From: Solen grandis
Lineage: Eukaryota > Mollusca > Bivalvia > Adapedonta > Solenidae
Direction of reading: 5' to 3'
DNA: 64,000 bases
Assembly (NCBI GenBank): GCA_021229015.1
Contig: CM037789.1
Coordinates: 31,482,036-31,546,035 of the forward strand
The position numbers and the translations under genes were made by a program. Positions 1-10,420 of this stretch are shown here, in pieces. Position 1 is the first letter of the stretch. Each line of letters starts with the position of its first letter. The notes below the pieces were generated by a model that was given only the letters and a program-made list of their open reading frames with translations, did no database searches and was not told the origin of the DNA.

Positions 1-2139
1 GTCACCCTTGTCCTCAATCTTTTCTCTTATTCCTATTGTTTCAAGGTTCCAAAATTCTTCAATATTTGGCTGTTTTGGTAAGGATGCATCAACATCAGAA
101 AGCAGTGTAGTTTCCCTCCTTATGTCATATCCATAAGATAGAATCAACATGCTAGGTTCCGCGTCTTCATATGTATTTGATGTGCGGCCACTCAATATCC
201 ATCCAAACTTCGATCCCAACAGATAAAGTCCCTCCTGAACTTCTATCTTTTTTGGTAACACAACGTCTAGGTAGTAATCATTACCTATCAGTAACTCTAT
301 TGTGGATGTCTCAACGTCTGTTGGCAGGCTGTCCGCCAGATGGAATGAGTTCAGCAAATACTTCCAGGTTGCTTCAGCCTGAAAATTCACTGGCCTTCTA
401 ACTATTGACCCTGTTATTTCTGGAACAACATTTGCGTTTACTGGAAGAACTTCACCGCCTTTAAGTTTCAGTTCAATCTTGGTAGTTGGTGTTTTTATGG
501 TTTTAGGTTTATTTGAACCAAATGTCACCAGTTTAACCTCTTGTTGCTCTCCTAATTTCAGGTTGAGTCTTTTTGCTAGAGATTCCGTCACATATGTTCG
601 TTGGCTTCCAGAGTCCAATAGTACACGGATCTCTTGGGACTTTCCAGTGTTAGGGTTCATAGCTGCAGTTGTAGCCGTCTGCATTAACACCATCTCATGT
701 GAAGAAACCAACACATTCTCAGCTGATGAGGTCTGTTTTTGTATTTCCTCTACTAAATGAGCACTTTCTTTTCTCTCAGAGGGAAATTGCTGTGGGCACA
801 AACTTCTGTGGTGATTGTTTTTCTTCTTGCAGTAAACACATGTCTTACTTCTTGTGCACTCATCGACCCTGTGTCCTTGTCTTAAGCACAAAAAACAGCA
901 ACCTCGGATCTTTCTCTTTCGGGCCTCTATTGTCTTGTATCTTTTACACTGATCACTCCAGTGTCTTTCTTCACAGTAGCGGCATAAGTCTCTATACTGG
1001 CTTATAGGTCCTCTTTGTCCATTATCTCTTGTACCAGCAAACAAAGCTTCTGCCGAACTCTTTAGTGTGACTGGCTGATCTCCATGGTCGGTATCCCTGT
1101 TTACAGCACTTTTAGTTTCACTTGCTGCTTGTTCAGATTTTTCACGTGCAGACAGGTATCCTCTTAGAAAGTGTCTCAACCTCTTCACATCCCACTTCAC
1201 TTCATTTCCCTTTTGAATCTCTAATTGCAAAAGCACTTCTTTGGGTAGTTTTGATGTTATAATTGAAACAAACACTGACTGGTTTGTATCTTGTCCCAAA
1301 GATTCTAGGCTTCTGAGATGTTTTTCCATTTTGTCATATATTGCCCTTAGACTCCATGTCTTATTTGTTGCTGGAGCTAAATTGATAAGCTCTGTATAGT
1401 GAGAGTCAATGATTGGCTGTTTTTCACCAAATCTCTCTTTCAACAAATGAACTGCAACTTCATAATTTTCCCTTGATATGGTCAAGCCTGCAACTGTACT
1501 CTTTGCTTCTCCATGAATTTTACTGAAGAGATAGTTCAGCTTCTCTATTTCTGACAACTTTTCATTTCTGTGTATTGTTGCTTCAAATGCATCCCAGAAT
1601 TCACTCCATTTCAGTCGTTCACCACTGAATGATGGGATATCTAACTTAGGCAACTTGACTGAGGTCTCTTTCACTTTACTTTTCGTAGTCATTGCCATAA
1701 GAGTGTCCTGCTGATGTTCTAAATTCTGTTGCTGCATTGTCATTATCTCGTGCACTTGTTGTTGAAGCTGCATATGCATAGTTAACACTTGACTCATGCC
1801 TTCTTCAGGTGCTTTAGTCTTTGTATCCACTTCAAGTAATGATAATTCAAATATAGCATCAGTTACATCAGATTGTAGAGCTATATCCTCCTCTATGATT
1901 CTCTCTATGTCCTTTAATTTTTCCTCTTTTTCCAAAAGAGCAGAAAGCGAATTCTGTGTAACTTCCAGCTTCTGTGTAAACTCCTTCAGTCTAAGCATAC
2001 ACAACCGAATTTTCTTAGAGTCCTTCTGTTCAATCTCTTCACCCTCATAATCACTCAGTAACACACTGCTGTTTTCAATCTCCTTCGAAATCAGTGTCCT
2101 GTACCTAGTTCTTGTCGCCTTCAGACTTGTAAGAGACAT
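1..2139 (-). CDS. BEL/Pao-type retrotransposon Gag-Pol polyprotein, N-terminal 713 codons (runs off left edge)
   Basis: An uninterrupted minus-strand reading frame starts at the ATG complementary to 2137-2139 and is still open at base 1. The N-terminal ~150 residues are charged and Gln-rich, with likely coiled coil. Next comes a DUF1759-like gag region with the motif LPKLDIPSFSGE followed by WSEFWDAFE. Three zinc knuckles follow: CRYCEERHWSDQC from residue 386, then CFLCLRQGHRVDEC, then CVYCKKKNNHHRSLC. The aspartic protease motif LLDSGSQRTYV has its catalytic Asp at residue 509. The frame then continues through LLGSKFGWILSGRT and FWNLETIGI, the linker typical of BEL/Pao before reverse transcriptase. 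RT, RNase H and integrase must lie beyond the window. No stop or frameshift is visible, so the copy is probably young. Gag packages element RNA and the protease matures the polyprotein. The element is antisense to the aminopeptidase downstream. Family assignment is by motif order. Confidence 0.93.
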   Translation of the reverse strand, partial: MSLTSLKATRTRYRTLISKEIENSSVLLSDYEGEEIEQKDSKKIRLCMLRLKEFTQKLEVTQNSLSALLEKEEKLKDIERIIEEDIALQSDVTDAIFELSLLEVDTKTKAPEEGMSQVLTMHMQLQQQVHEIMTMQQQNLEHQQDTLMAMTTKSKVKETSVKLPKLDIPSFSGERLKWSEFWDAFEATIHRNEKLSEIEKLNYLFSKIHGEAKSTVAGLTISRENYEVAVHLLKERFGEKQPIIDSHYTELINLAPATNKTWSLRAIYDKMEKHLRSLESLGQDTNQSVFVSIITSKLPKEVLLQLEIQKGNEVKWDVKRLRHFLRGYLSAREKSEQAASETKSAVNRDTDHGDQPVTLKSSAEALFAGTRDNGQRGPISQYRDLCRYCEERHWSDQCKRYKTIEARKRKIRGCCFLCLRQGHRVDECTRSKTCVYCKKKNNHHRSLCPQQFPSERKESAHLVEEIQKQTSSAENVLVSSHEMVLMQTATTAAMNPNTGKSQEIRVLLDSGSQRTYVTESLAKRLNLKLGEQQEVKLVTFGSNKPKTIKTPTTKIELKLKGGEVLPVNANVVPEITGSIVRRPVNFQAEATWKYLLNSFHLADSLPTDVETSTIELLIGNDYYLDVVLPKKIEVQEGLYLLGSKFGWILSGRTSNTYEDAEPSMLILSYGYDIRRETTLLSDVDASLPKQPNIEEFWNLETIGIREKIEDKGD

Positions 2140-2211
2140 TTTATCTATTTGAAGTTTATCTTCCTAAAACTATTCACTTTATCATATCACTGGATTCAAT
2201 GTCAATTTCAA

Positions 2212-2226
2212 CGGCTCGCGGGACCA
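2212..2226 (-). other. tRNA primer-binding site of the BEL/Pao element
   Basis: On the minus strand this reads TGGTCCCGCGAGCCG, and the plus strand reads CGGCTCGCGGGACCA. The plus strand looks like a tRNA 3' acceptor end with CCA. It sits just inside the putative 5' LTR and upstream of gag, where reverse transcription is primed. I did not assign the tRNA isotype. Confidence 0.7.
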
Positions 2227-2231
2227 AATAA

Positions 2232-2857
2232 TGTGGTGGTTGGTACTTGAAATTATAAGTAAAACATTTTTTTTTTTATTTACAATTTAATTTTCCTTTC
2301 CTTTTTTTCACCACATTAGGAAAAACACATAATTCAAATGATTAAAATAATTGAATGCGAAGCACAAACACACTTATTTAACACTAGGATAATTAATCTT
2401 TTTTCTATTCTTTTATTTATATTTTCACACTTGGATTCTTAATGGATCATTGATATCACAAACTTTTCACGTATTATTATATATTTATCCTTAGGAATCT
2501 TGATGGCGCATTTTAATCCAATTGAATAGCACTTGAATACACAATAAATCCAATTTGAATTAAACACATTTTTCACTTGTACTTTTTTTTATGTTAAAAA
2601 GCTTACTATTTATGTTCAAAATTAATAAAAAAATTTTTTTTTTGGCCTTACATAATTGTAATAATAACATCTTAAACAAAATATAATCATTATCAATATG
2701 AAAATTAGTCAATAAAATTGACTTTGTAAAAAAGATATTAACATTTTCCCAATTAAGAATTACCTCCCTTTACTGTTAACACTATTAATAAATTACTTCC
2801 CTTTAATGAAATATTTAGCTGTTTTTGTTTCTGTTTATATTCGTGATATTCACGACA
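2232..2857 (-). repeat. Putative 5' LTR of the BEL/Pao element
   Basis: Read on the minus strand, this AT-rich segment begins TGTCGTGAATATCACGA, a small palindrome, and ends CCACA. That gives the TGT...ACA termini usual for LTRs. It stops 5 bp before the primer-binding site and about 90 bp before the gag ATG. The length of 626 bp is plausible for BEL/Pao. The matching 3' LTR would lie left of the window, so the boundaries are inferred from termini and context only. The flanking CTGGT at 2858-2862 would be one copy of the target duplication. Confidence 0.65.
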
Positions 2858-3351
2858 CTGGTTCCCACTCTTACTCAAGATTACGGATAACATTGTGCAA
2901 GGGGTAGGAACTCCAGACAAAGACACTCATTGAAACACATTGTTTGAGCATCTCACGTCTGCAGCACTTAAATGGTTCAAACTTGCTGCTCCTTGACCAT
3001 TCAGTGTCTTCCCCTAGCAGTAATAAGCTGGATATTACTGTATGACTGAAATACTTATAAGTCGCAGCAGTGAATTCCAAAACAACATAGCCTGCCTCTT
3101 GTACATTTAATAACAATATTTTATTCATGAATTTCATCTACTGAATATACCAGTATTTTTGTATGTTAGCAGGGATCAAGGTATATATTTTGGACTAACA
3201 TGTATGAATCCTTATACATTTGTATTGTTTAACAAAGTCTGCAGCTAGTATGTCTATATAAAATTAATAATATTATTGTACCCTAAGAGCAATATACCAG
3301 TCTTTTGCTTGTGAGCTCATAGTAATTTCAGCCATGGTGTTACTGGTATCC

Positions 3352-3555
3352 CTTAACCCAATAGACTCTTTTTTGAGGCAAACAGAGCAGATAGAAATCA
3401 GGGTCTCCTCTGCTGCTAAAATTGTAGCTCAGATTTTACAGTCTGTGCAGCAAAGAAAAAAAATCTATTGTTTCATATACCAGTAAAAATTCCTGTAAAT
3501 TAATATTCTTTAAGTGATGAAATTGGATAATGAATATTCATGAGGTAAAGGGTTG
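3352..3555. mobile_element. MITE-like element, family E, copy 1
   Basis: This opens with CCTTAACCC and closes with ATGAATATTCATGAGGTAAAGGGTT, here only partly preserved, so the two ends are inverted relatives. The centre holds the family core: an AAACAGAGCAGA-like segment, GGGTCTCCTCTG and TTGTAGCTCAGATT. Related copies lie at 6794-7272, 7655-8150, 41505-41700 and 52036-52285. No coding capacity is seen. It lies in an aminopeptidase intron. Confidence 0.55.
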
Positions 3556-3677
3556 TATGCCTATGTTCTAAATACACTTCCTTTAATTGATGTTGTTTTC
3601 ATGTGATGTTGCAACATAAAGTCAGGCGTTTTCAGCTTTTTGTTCTAAATTCATCAGGATTTGTATTTTGTCCTCAG

Positions 3678-6600
3678 GTCTATGCGACAGTATTAAGAAA
3701 TGGTGATGAGGAAACTTATAACAAAATGCTGAAGGTGAGAGGCCTATGTATATGTGTATAAATTTCAATAACATATAAAAATTTAGGTAAGGTGATTTGA
3801 CCTAACTTTTATATTTGCATGCTGAATATCTCGGTTAGTTTACATGAATGTTTTGTTGCAAACTTTGTCCCTTTTATTGTGTAAGCAGCCGTGATTCATA
3901 GGAATCACTTTCCGTCTTCTAATTAATTTTGGCAAAAAAAGTAAGAGTTTTTAGAATCATGGGGTAACAAAAAGCAAAATAATTTTTGAAAACTCAAAGT
4001 ATACAAAATATACAGAATATCCATTTTTAGTTCCCCTGAGCACAATGTGCTCAAGGCAAGCTATTGTGACTGATGAATGTCCAGCATCCATCGTCTGGTG
4101 TCCGTCGTTCATTGTCAACACTTAACTTAAAACTCCTCCTAAACCACTGGGCCAATTTTAAAGAAACTTCACAGGAATGTTCCTTGGGTGAAGCCCTTTC
4201 ATAGTTGTTCAAAGAATGAACTCTGGTTGCCATGGCAACAGAAAGAGAAAAAAAATGAAAATTTTGAAAATCTCCTCCTCCAGAACTACTGGCAAGATTT
4301 CAAAGTTATTTGCCACAGATGTTCCTTAGGTCACGCTCTACCAAGATTGTTCAAATTATTTTGATCCATTGAAAAACATGGCCACCAGGGGGCTAAGCCC
4401 ATTTTCCTTATATGTATATAGTACAAATTTGAAAATTCATCTTGTCCTAAAGTACTCACTCAATTTATGGCAGGCAGCAAGCAGAGCCAATTTTTAACAA
4501 TATCATAAGATAATTGCTGTTTCTTTTCCTCCTACTAATACCTGGTTCTCAAGTGAGCGGCCCAGGGCCATCATGTCCCTCTTGTTTATTTGTCAGAAAA
4601 CCCAATTAAATAGCACAAATATCCAATTCATACAAAAGTCATAGGGTAAATACCTATTTCATGAAAAAAAAGTTGAAATATATCTCTATCACTGAATAAT
4701 TGTACCTCCCTCCAAAGAAAACGGACAATTTGTTTTGAAATGTCAATCCATCAGTTGGCCCTTTTCTTTTCTATTCCTCAAATTTGAAAGGGTGTTCAGT
4801 GATGACTAGTAGATAACCCCTATTAATTTCTGGATCACTAGGTCAAAGGTCAAGGACACAGTGAACTTGAATGTGTAAACCATTCCAGGTGATATCTTGA
4901 GAATATGTGAGCCCTTGATAGGGTGTTAACAATATTTTGTAAATTGATTCCAATTCTATATGCAATAGTATTGGACAGCTTTGATACTGTATGACAACAA
5001 TTTGTCACATTAAAGGTTTACAGGTGTATTGTGTGAACTGTAAGTTTTGTTTTTAAAAAAATACATCTATATTATCATTTTAGCACTTTGTTATGAATCT
5101 AGTCTCTAATGTGAGTGTTTGTATCCCTGTTGCATCTTGGCATATAGAATGCAAGCAGGGAACCATTTCATAACCATTTACAAATATGAGTAACCATTAA
5201 CTGTTGCTGCACTGCAGGTAGTTTTGATTTGGTTCATTTTTCTGTCTTACTTTGATTTTTCATTGCGGGTGTTTGCAGTTGTATGATGAAGCAGACATGC
5301 AGGAGGAGAAAGTGAGGATCAGTAGGATGCTGGGAGTGATCAAGGATGAGAAACTGATCGACAAGACCCTGGAGTTTGCCATGTCTGTAAGTGTTCCACG
5401 TCTTCTACACAAGGCAAACATGCCCACATTTCAAAAACAGTTCTCAGCTTGACTTAATTTGAGTGCTTCCTCAACTTGAAATCTCAAATGAAATAGTTTC
5501 CCCTGCTTGAGTTCTCCCTCAACTTGAAATCTCAACTTCAGAGTTTCCTCAACTTGAAATCTCAACTGAAATAGTTTCCCCTGCTTGAGTTCTCCCTCAA
5601 CTTGAAATCTCAACTTAAGAGTTTGCTCAACTTGAAATCTCAACTGAAATAGTTTCCCCTGATTGAGTTCTCCCTCAACTTGAAATCTCAACTTCAGAGT
5701 TTCCTCAACTTGAAATCTCAATTTGAGTATTTCCTCAACTTGAAATTTCAACTTCAGAGTTTCCTCAACTTGGAATCTCATTTTATTTCCTCAACTTAAA
5801 TCTCATCATATATCATTTACTTGATAGCTCTCTTTTGGTTAAGGTATAATGAATGTTAGATTAGCCAGCAGAGCGGACACCTGATCAGAGTCAATATATT
5901 GTTACAGGACAAGGTTCGATCCCAGGATACTGTGTTTGTGATTGGAGGGACCACAGCCTCTGTAGTGGGGAGAGAGAAGGCATGGCAGTTTGTACAGAAC
6001 AAATGGAACGAGCTTCACAAACGCTATGAGGGTGGCTTCCTGCTCGCTCGCTTGTGCAAGGTAAGATTGTACTTGGAAAATGTCCGTTCTCCATGCTCTC
6101 AACCACTTTGTTATATTCTTACACAATCAGAAGTGGGGGCGGTACAGGAATTCTGCATGTTGTTGTGTCCATTTCTTTTCAATTTTGCCACTATCTTGAG
6201 AACTCTTTGAATGGTTGGGCTTATGTCACTAATAAAATGTGTTATGATTTAATTTAGCTACTTTTATTTTTATAACTGTACACCTGATAAACAAGCTGTT
6301 GATAAAGCAAGCTAGTTCCTTATTCCATCCAGGTGCATTCTATCATCCCAGATTTTTTATTGTTATCCATTTGTACCATACTACATTTGTACCGGTATCA
6401 TATCTCTAACCTTCTGTTGGACAGAATCCTTAACATTCAGTCTCAGAAATGAATAAAAAGTAGCTGTACAGTTGTACATATATTAGCGGTCACCTGTATT
6501 AATCGTTCAGTCAGCATTTAGCGGTCAGTTTTAATATTACCAAACTACAGCATTTTGTTCCATGTTTAACCTTCATTTAACAACCATCTCTGTTAAGCAG

Positions 6601-8935
6601 TCACTTTCTCGTCTTCCCTTGACTGACCACTTAATACAGCCATGCATTCAGTGAACCTAACCGTTGCTAATGTTAGCGGTTGCACCCCTGTTTTACGGCT
6701 GTGTAAAGAATGTAAGCAGGATACCAAATCACATTTGTTAGCTACCGTTAGCTAACGGTCACCTTTACTGAACATACGCCAGGTTTGACTTATTTAGCCC
6801 TTTATCTCCTGCTGATGTGTTTTGATGCCTTTTCAAAAAGAACTGACCCAAACAGATCCTTGAGGGAGCTGACTTATCAGGGTCTAGTCTGCCTATAAAA
6901 CATAGTAGTTCATATTATACACAAAGAAAGATTCATTGTTATACATACTACATAAAGTTAATTCAAGTTTCATAAACTTCATTTATTTTACATTGATTAC
7001 AAAGCAAGTTATAACAACTTATGTCCATCACTCTTGATGGCTCCAGTGGTGGTGTATGTGGTCATTACTGGGGGGGGTGGGGGGGGGAACCGGACCCACG
7101 TGTCTGGACGGATGACTACTGTACCCTCTCACTTACGTGACCAGGAATCAAATGCAGTACACATTTATGAGAAGCGAAGCATGGTACCACTACGCTCAGG
7201 CAGTTAATTAAAGTTAATTATTATTCATCACATCACAAATTTGAACATGAATATTCATTAGGTAAAGGGTTAGGTTGAAGATAAGAATCACTGATTGTGA
7301 GATTTCTGGAATATATTTCTGGGTTTTTAGGCTTTCTGGTACAAGGAGGTTAAAATGCTGTCCTTTGTTGATACTGTTGTTTTAAGTTGATTGCTCAGGT
7401 TGATGTAATGTTCTTGTCTTTCATTACAGAGTGTCACAGAGAATTTTGTCACAGAGGAGAAAGCTAAAGAAATAGAGGTAAGTCCTTGAAACACATACCT
7501 GTATATTTATACTTCATGGATTTGATAGACTTCCCTTCACTAAGTGATGTAGGGTGGGGGACTACACAGTAATTTCCCATGTTTGCATCCTAGCCAGTTT
7601 TACATATAGCGTAAATATCTTTTCATATTGTAGAGTCAGAGTGGAGTATGGAGGTTATTTATCCCCTTCAGTGATGGCTCTATACCTCATACTGATCTGT
7701 ACCTCATACTGATCTATACCTCTCACTGATGGGTTTTGACGTGCTCCTCTGAAGCAGTCTGATCAGAGTCTCCTCTGTTTGCTCACACAATATTGTAGCT
7801 CAGATTCTACACAGTCTGATCAGAGTCTCCTCTGTTTGCTCACACAATATTGTAGCTCAGATTCTACAGTTTGCACAGCATAGAAAAATCCATCATACTG
7901 TGATGTCATTTATTTTTGTTGACTTTAAATTTTGTGGAATCTGTCATAAAGTCTTTTTCGTCGGTACATTTATTAGTAGATTCATGTCCTAGAAAACACA
8001 GGGTTTGGTAAATCTCGTAGCAATTAAGATTTGTCAAAGAAAAATAGTCCCCTGCCAAAATTAATGATTCTACTGTATCATTTTAAGTTTTTTAAATGAA
8101 TTTCATGATGTCATTGATGTGTACATGAATATTCATGAGGTAAAGGGTTAACCTGGTAGGGGATGGGTGAATAATGAACATGTAAGAAGAAACAGAAGTT
8201 AAAATGTGTGTTGCATACCCTGGAGATGTTTGACTCAATGGTATGAAATACCTTCTTGTGTCACCTGCTGCAAGCAAAGGTGACACATAGGGATCACTTT
8301 TTCATTGTCTGTATGTCTGTCTGTCCTTCACACTTCAACAGGTGACACACTTGTTCCAAAGAACACCTTAGATTATTAGATTTTTCCAAAAGCCATCTAC
8401 TTGACAGTTGTTAACCTGGTTTATGCAAAAGAGTACATGAGTTGATTTGTGAGATTGATTGTGAGCTCTTGGCCTCGTCATGATTGGATAATACTCCCTA
8501 TACAACAGATATACAGTGGTCTATATGTGTATTCCTTATACTACAATATGGTTCTTTTTTTTGTTTCACCTGCTCCGTTGTCTGTCTGTCCATCTGTCAG
8601 ACTTTTTCCATTTGTTTCTGTCAGCAAGTGACACGTGTGTCCCAAGGAAACAATTCTTGTTGAGATTTTTGAAGGTCTATAAAGCAAAAGATTGAACTAT
8701 AGTATTCATAGTTAAAGGTGTAGTTATTTGTTTTCAAGTTGAAATATAAGAATGTTAATGTAAATATTACGTATTTTCTTCCATTTTTCTGCAGGCATTT
8801 TTCAAGGCAAATCCAGCCCCAGCTGCTGACCGCAGTGTTCAGCAAGCAGTCGAAAATGTCCGTCTTAACGCTATGTGGATGGATACACAAGTGAAGGGCG
8901 TTTGTCAGTTCCTTCAAGACAGGCCTTCAGCATGA
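3678..8935 (+). CDS. NPEPPS: Puromycin-sensitive aminopeptidase, last five coding exons (3' part of gene)
   Basis: Exons are 3678-3734, 5279-5386, 5908-6060, 7430-7477 and 8795-8935 (TGA at 8933-8935). All are in phase 0 with AG/GT borders. Joined, they encode about 121 residues that follow the C-terminus of puromycin-sensitive aminopeptidase closely. Landmarks are VYATVLRNGDEETYNKMLK, ADMQEEKVRI, DTVFVIGG, KRYEGGFLLARL and FFKANPAPAADRSVQQ. This is the helical ERAP1-C-like domain of M1 zinc aminopeptidases, which cytosolic members use to close the substrate chamber. The catalytic GAMEN and HExxH exons must lie left of the window, so only the tail is present. The BEL/Pao element sits upstream of the first visible exon, presumably in an intron. 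Introns carry MITEs, a SINE and a minisatellite. Possible polyadenylation signals are AATAAA at 9061 and about 9790. Identity is from recognised sequence, not a search. Confidence 0.9.
4030..4400. repeat. Dispersed repeat in intron (decayed)
   Basis: This intronic stretch contains two related blocks with the pattern CTCCTCC, then an ACTGG-containing stretch, then GAATGTTCCTT or GATGTTCCTTAGG. They look like diverged tandem halves of one interspersed repeat of a kind common in marine invertebrate genomes. It has no termini I can define and no conserved reading frame. The remaining intron sequence between 3735 and 5278 shows nothing I can name. Confidence 0.35.
5450..5790. repeat. Minisatellite in aminopeptidase intron
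   Basis: The phrase CTCAACTTGAAATCTCAA recurs about a dozen times, mixed with a longer unit containing AGTTTCCCCTGCTTGAGTTC. The basic spacing is about 30 bp, with a higher-order unit of roughly 80-110 bp. Because the spacing is a multiple of three, the minus strand stays open for 116 codons as repeated RFQVEETLKL. It begins 64 bp after the splice donor at 5387, so it is intronic. I treat the reading frame as a by-product. Confidence 0.85.
6640..6780. mobile_element. About 140-bp inverted-repeat element (family F), copy 1
   Basis: The left end ATGCATTCAGTGAACCTAAC and the right end GGTCACCTTTACTGAACATA are inverted relatives of about 28 bp. The interior includes GAATGTAAGCAGGATACCAA. A copy in the opposite orientation is at 10272-10420, and a fragment with GAATGCAAGCAGG is at about 5150. 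It is non-coding, so a MITE-type element is the simplest reading. Confidence 0.5.
6794..7272. mobile_element. MITE-like element, family E, copy 2, containing a SINE
   Basis: This starts TTAGCCCTTTATCTCCTG and ends CATGAATATTCATTAGGTAA followed by AGGGTTA, forming inverted ends. The left part carries the family core GGGAGCTGACTTATCAGGGTC. A minus-strand family D SINE occupies about 6950-7212, so the SINE inserted into this element. Confidence 0.6.
6950..7212 (-). mobile_element. tRNA-headed SINE, family D, copy 1
   Basis: On the minus strand the head contains GCGTAGTGGTA (A-box-like) and GATTCCTGGTCACGT (B-box region). The body has GTGAGAGGGTACAGTAGTC and CCGTCCAGACACGTG. The same body appears at 12934-13200 on the plus strand. 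It is interrupted by a G/C run at about 7070-7088 and nested in a family E element. Confidence 0.6.
7655..8150. mobile_element. MITE-like element, family E, copy 3, with internal duplication
   Basis: The right end CATGAATATTCATGAGGTAA followed by AGGGTTAA is the clearest in the window. The left end TTATCCCCTTCAGTGATG is diverged. The core segment CAGTCTGATCAGAGTCTCCT through GCTCAGATTCTACA is duplicated in tandem at 7757-7813 and 7814-7870, a 57-bp unit. A short triplicated TACCTCATACTGATC motif precedes it at 7680-7725. Confidence 0.6.
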
Positions 8936-9059
8936 AGCAAACTGTGACCACGGTTTATCATGTGAACAGATCAAGAGCAAGTGGTCTCAGACTGAGGTTG
9001 AAATATTGAAAAGCTGGGCAAGACAATACTGGAACATTTGTACTTTTGAGACGCCAGCA

Positions 9060-9638
9060 GAATAAATGGCCCGATAATTTTGATTTGTAAATAATGGCCG
9101 ATCATTTTATTTGATTGAATTGTAAACAGACAACAGTGGCCGATAACTTTTTATTTATTCAATTATAATCAGATAAAAGTGCTGAGAAATTAATGTGATT
9201 GAGTTGGAAACAGTTAAGCGGCAACTTTTGATTTTTGGTTTTTTTTTTTTTTGATTTAGATGTAATATAAATTATTCCCAATAGTTGAGGACTGGTTTTA
9301 TCCAGTAAATGTCATCGGTGGAAGCTAAACAACCTTGACTGTCCACGACTTTGGACAATTCACAGTACTTCCAGTTCTTTGAAAGTAGAGAGAAAGGGAT
9401 AAGTTGTCTCCATTGTGTATTCAGTACTAGTGTACCAGGAAGTAGTTAGAATTAAATATTGATCATGAAAAACCCTTGCCTATGAGTAAGCATAGCCTGT
9501 AATTAAACATTTCTGATTAAACTTTATTATGATTGAAAAATGAATTATCCAGCAAGTCATGGAAGTTAAAAAAAAGTTAGCATTTACTGTGGTATATAAA
9601 ATAAACTTTGATATTTCATGTAAAAAAAAAAAAAAAAA

Positions 9639-9678
<40 letters not shown>

Positions 9679-9990
9679 GGTGAAAAAAACTTAAGATGAT
9701 TTTGTATGTAAAAGATCATGTGAGAGTTATGAATAATGAACAGTTAACTCAGTTAAAATATACAAGGAATAATTGTCTCCCATTTTGCAATAAACCTCAA
9801 AAAGTGTAAACCAAGTCTCGTACATTTGATAAATTATTGATCTTTGAGATATTCGTATTTCATGTCATACAAATCACATATGTGTGCAAGGCAGTGAGTG
9901 TTAAAATGTGCTAATAAACAGGAAAATGGGAGAATGGGTTGTTTGGATTTTACCCTCTACCTGATCTCTACAATACAGATACCTGTTTAC
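9060..9990 (+). other. 3' UTR and downstream flank of the aminopeptidase gene
   Basis: The first 180 bp consist of about four degenerate units around ATGGCCGATAATTTT. An AATAAA at 9061-9066 is a candidate early polyadenylation signal, and another near 9790 is a candidate late one. Positions 9620-9677 are a run of about 20 A followed directly by about 35 T, a perfect A/T hairpin. No reading frame here looks coding. Confidence 0.4.
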
Positions 9991-9992
9991 CT

Positions 9993-10261
9993 TTCTCTAA
10001 GAGGTACGAGCATCAACCTTGGGAGCAGGTGGTCATGGGTTTGATCCTTGACCGCGACATACCAGTCGTTCGAAAAGGTACTGGTGGATCCCTGCTTGGC
10101 ACTCAGCATGTATAGGTAGTTCCCAAGACTGGTTGGCCCACTGTCAGGATAATGTGACTGGGTGTGGTATCATGCCACTTGTCTCTGGCATTATATCACA
10201 GGCATCATTTTATCTGTATACAAATACTGTGGATGAGACATTTATCCCAAGCAAGCAAACA
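9993..10261 (+). mobile_element. tRNA-headed SINE, family A, decayed copy
   Basis: The head GGGTTTGATCCTTGACCGCG matches the family B-box region. The body contains AAGACTGGTTGGCCC, AGGATAATGTGACTGGGTG and GTATCATGCCACTTG. The tail resembles the family end (ATGACTGAAATACTGTCGG, then GACGTTAAACCC) but is mutated. Confidence 0.75.
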
Positions 10262-10271
10262 TCTTTACACC

Positions 10272-10420
10272 TGCCGTGCATTCAGTGAAGGTGACCGTTA
10301 GCTCAGATTTGCTAAGAATTGTGATTTGGCACCCTGCTTACATTCTATACATTGCAATTAAACGGGTGCTACCACTCACTCAAGCAACTGTAAGGTTCAC
10401 TGAACTCGGGGCTATGTACA
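10272..10420. mobile_element. About 140-bp inverted-repeat element (family F), copy 2
   Basis: This shares GCATTCAGTGAAGGTGACCG, GTGATTTGGCACCCTGCTTA and GGTTCACTGAACTC with the copy at 6640-6780, in the opposite orientation. The ends are inverted relatives of one another. Confidence 0.5.

Noticed and set aside
2871..3137. 88-codon minus-strand frame beside the LTR
   Set aside because: No conserved motif. It lies in presumed aminopeptidase intron sequence.
9480..9719. Poly-Lys/poly-Phe frame
   Set aside because: Translation of an A/T homopolymer hairpin.
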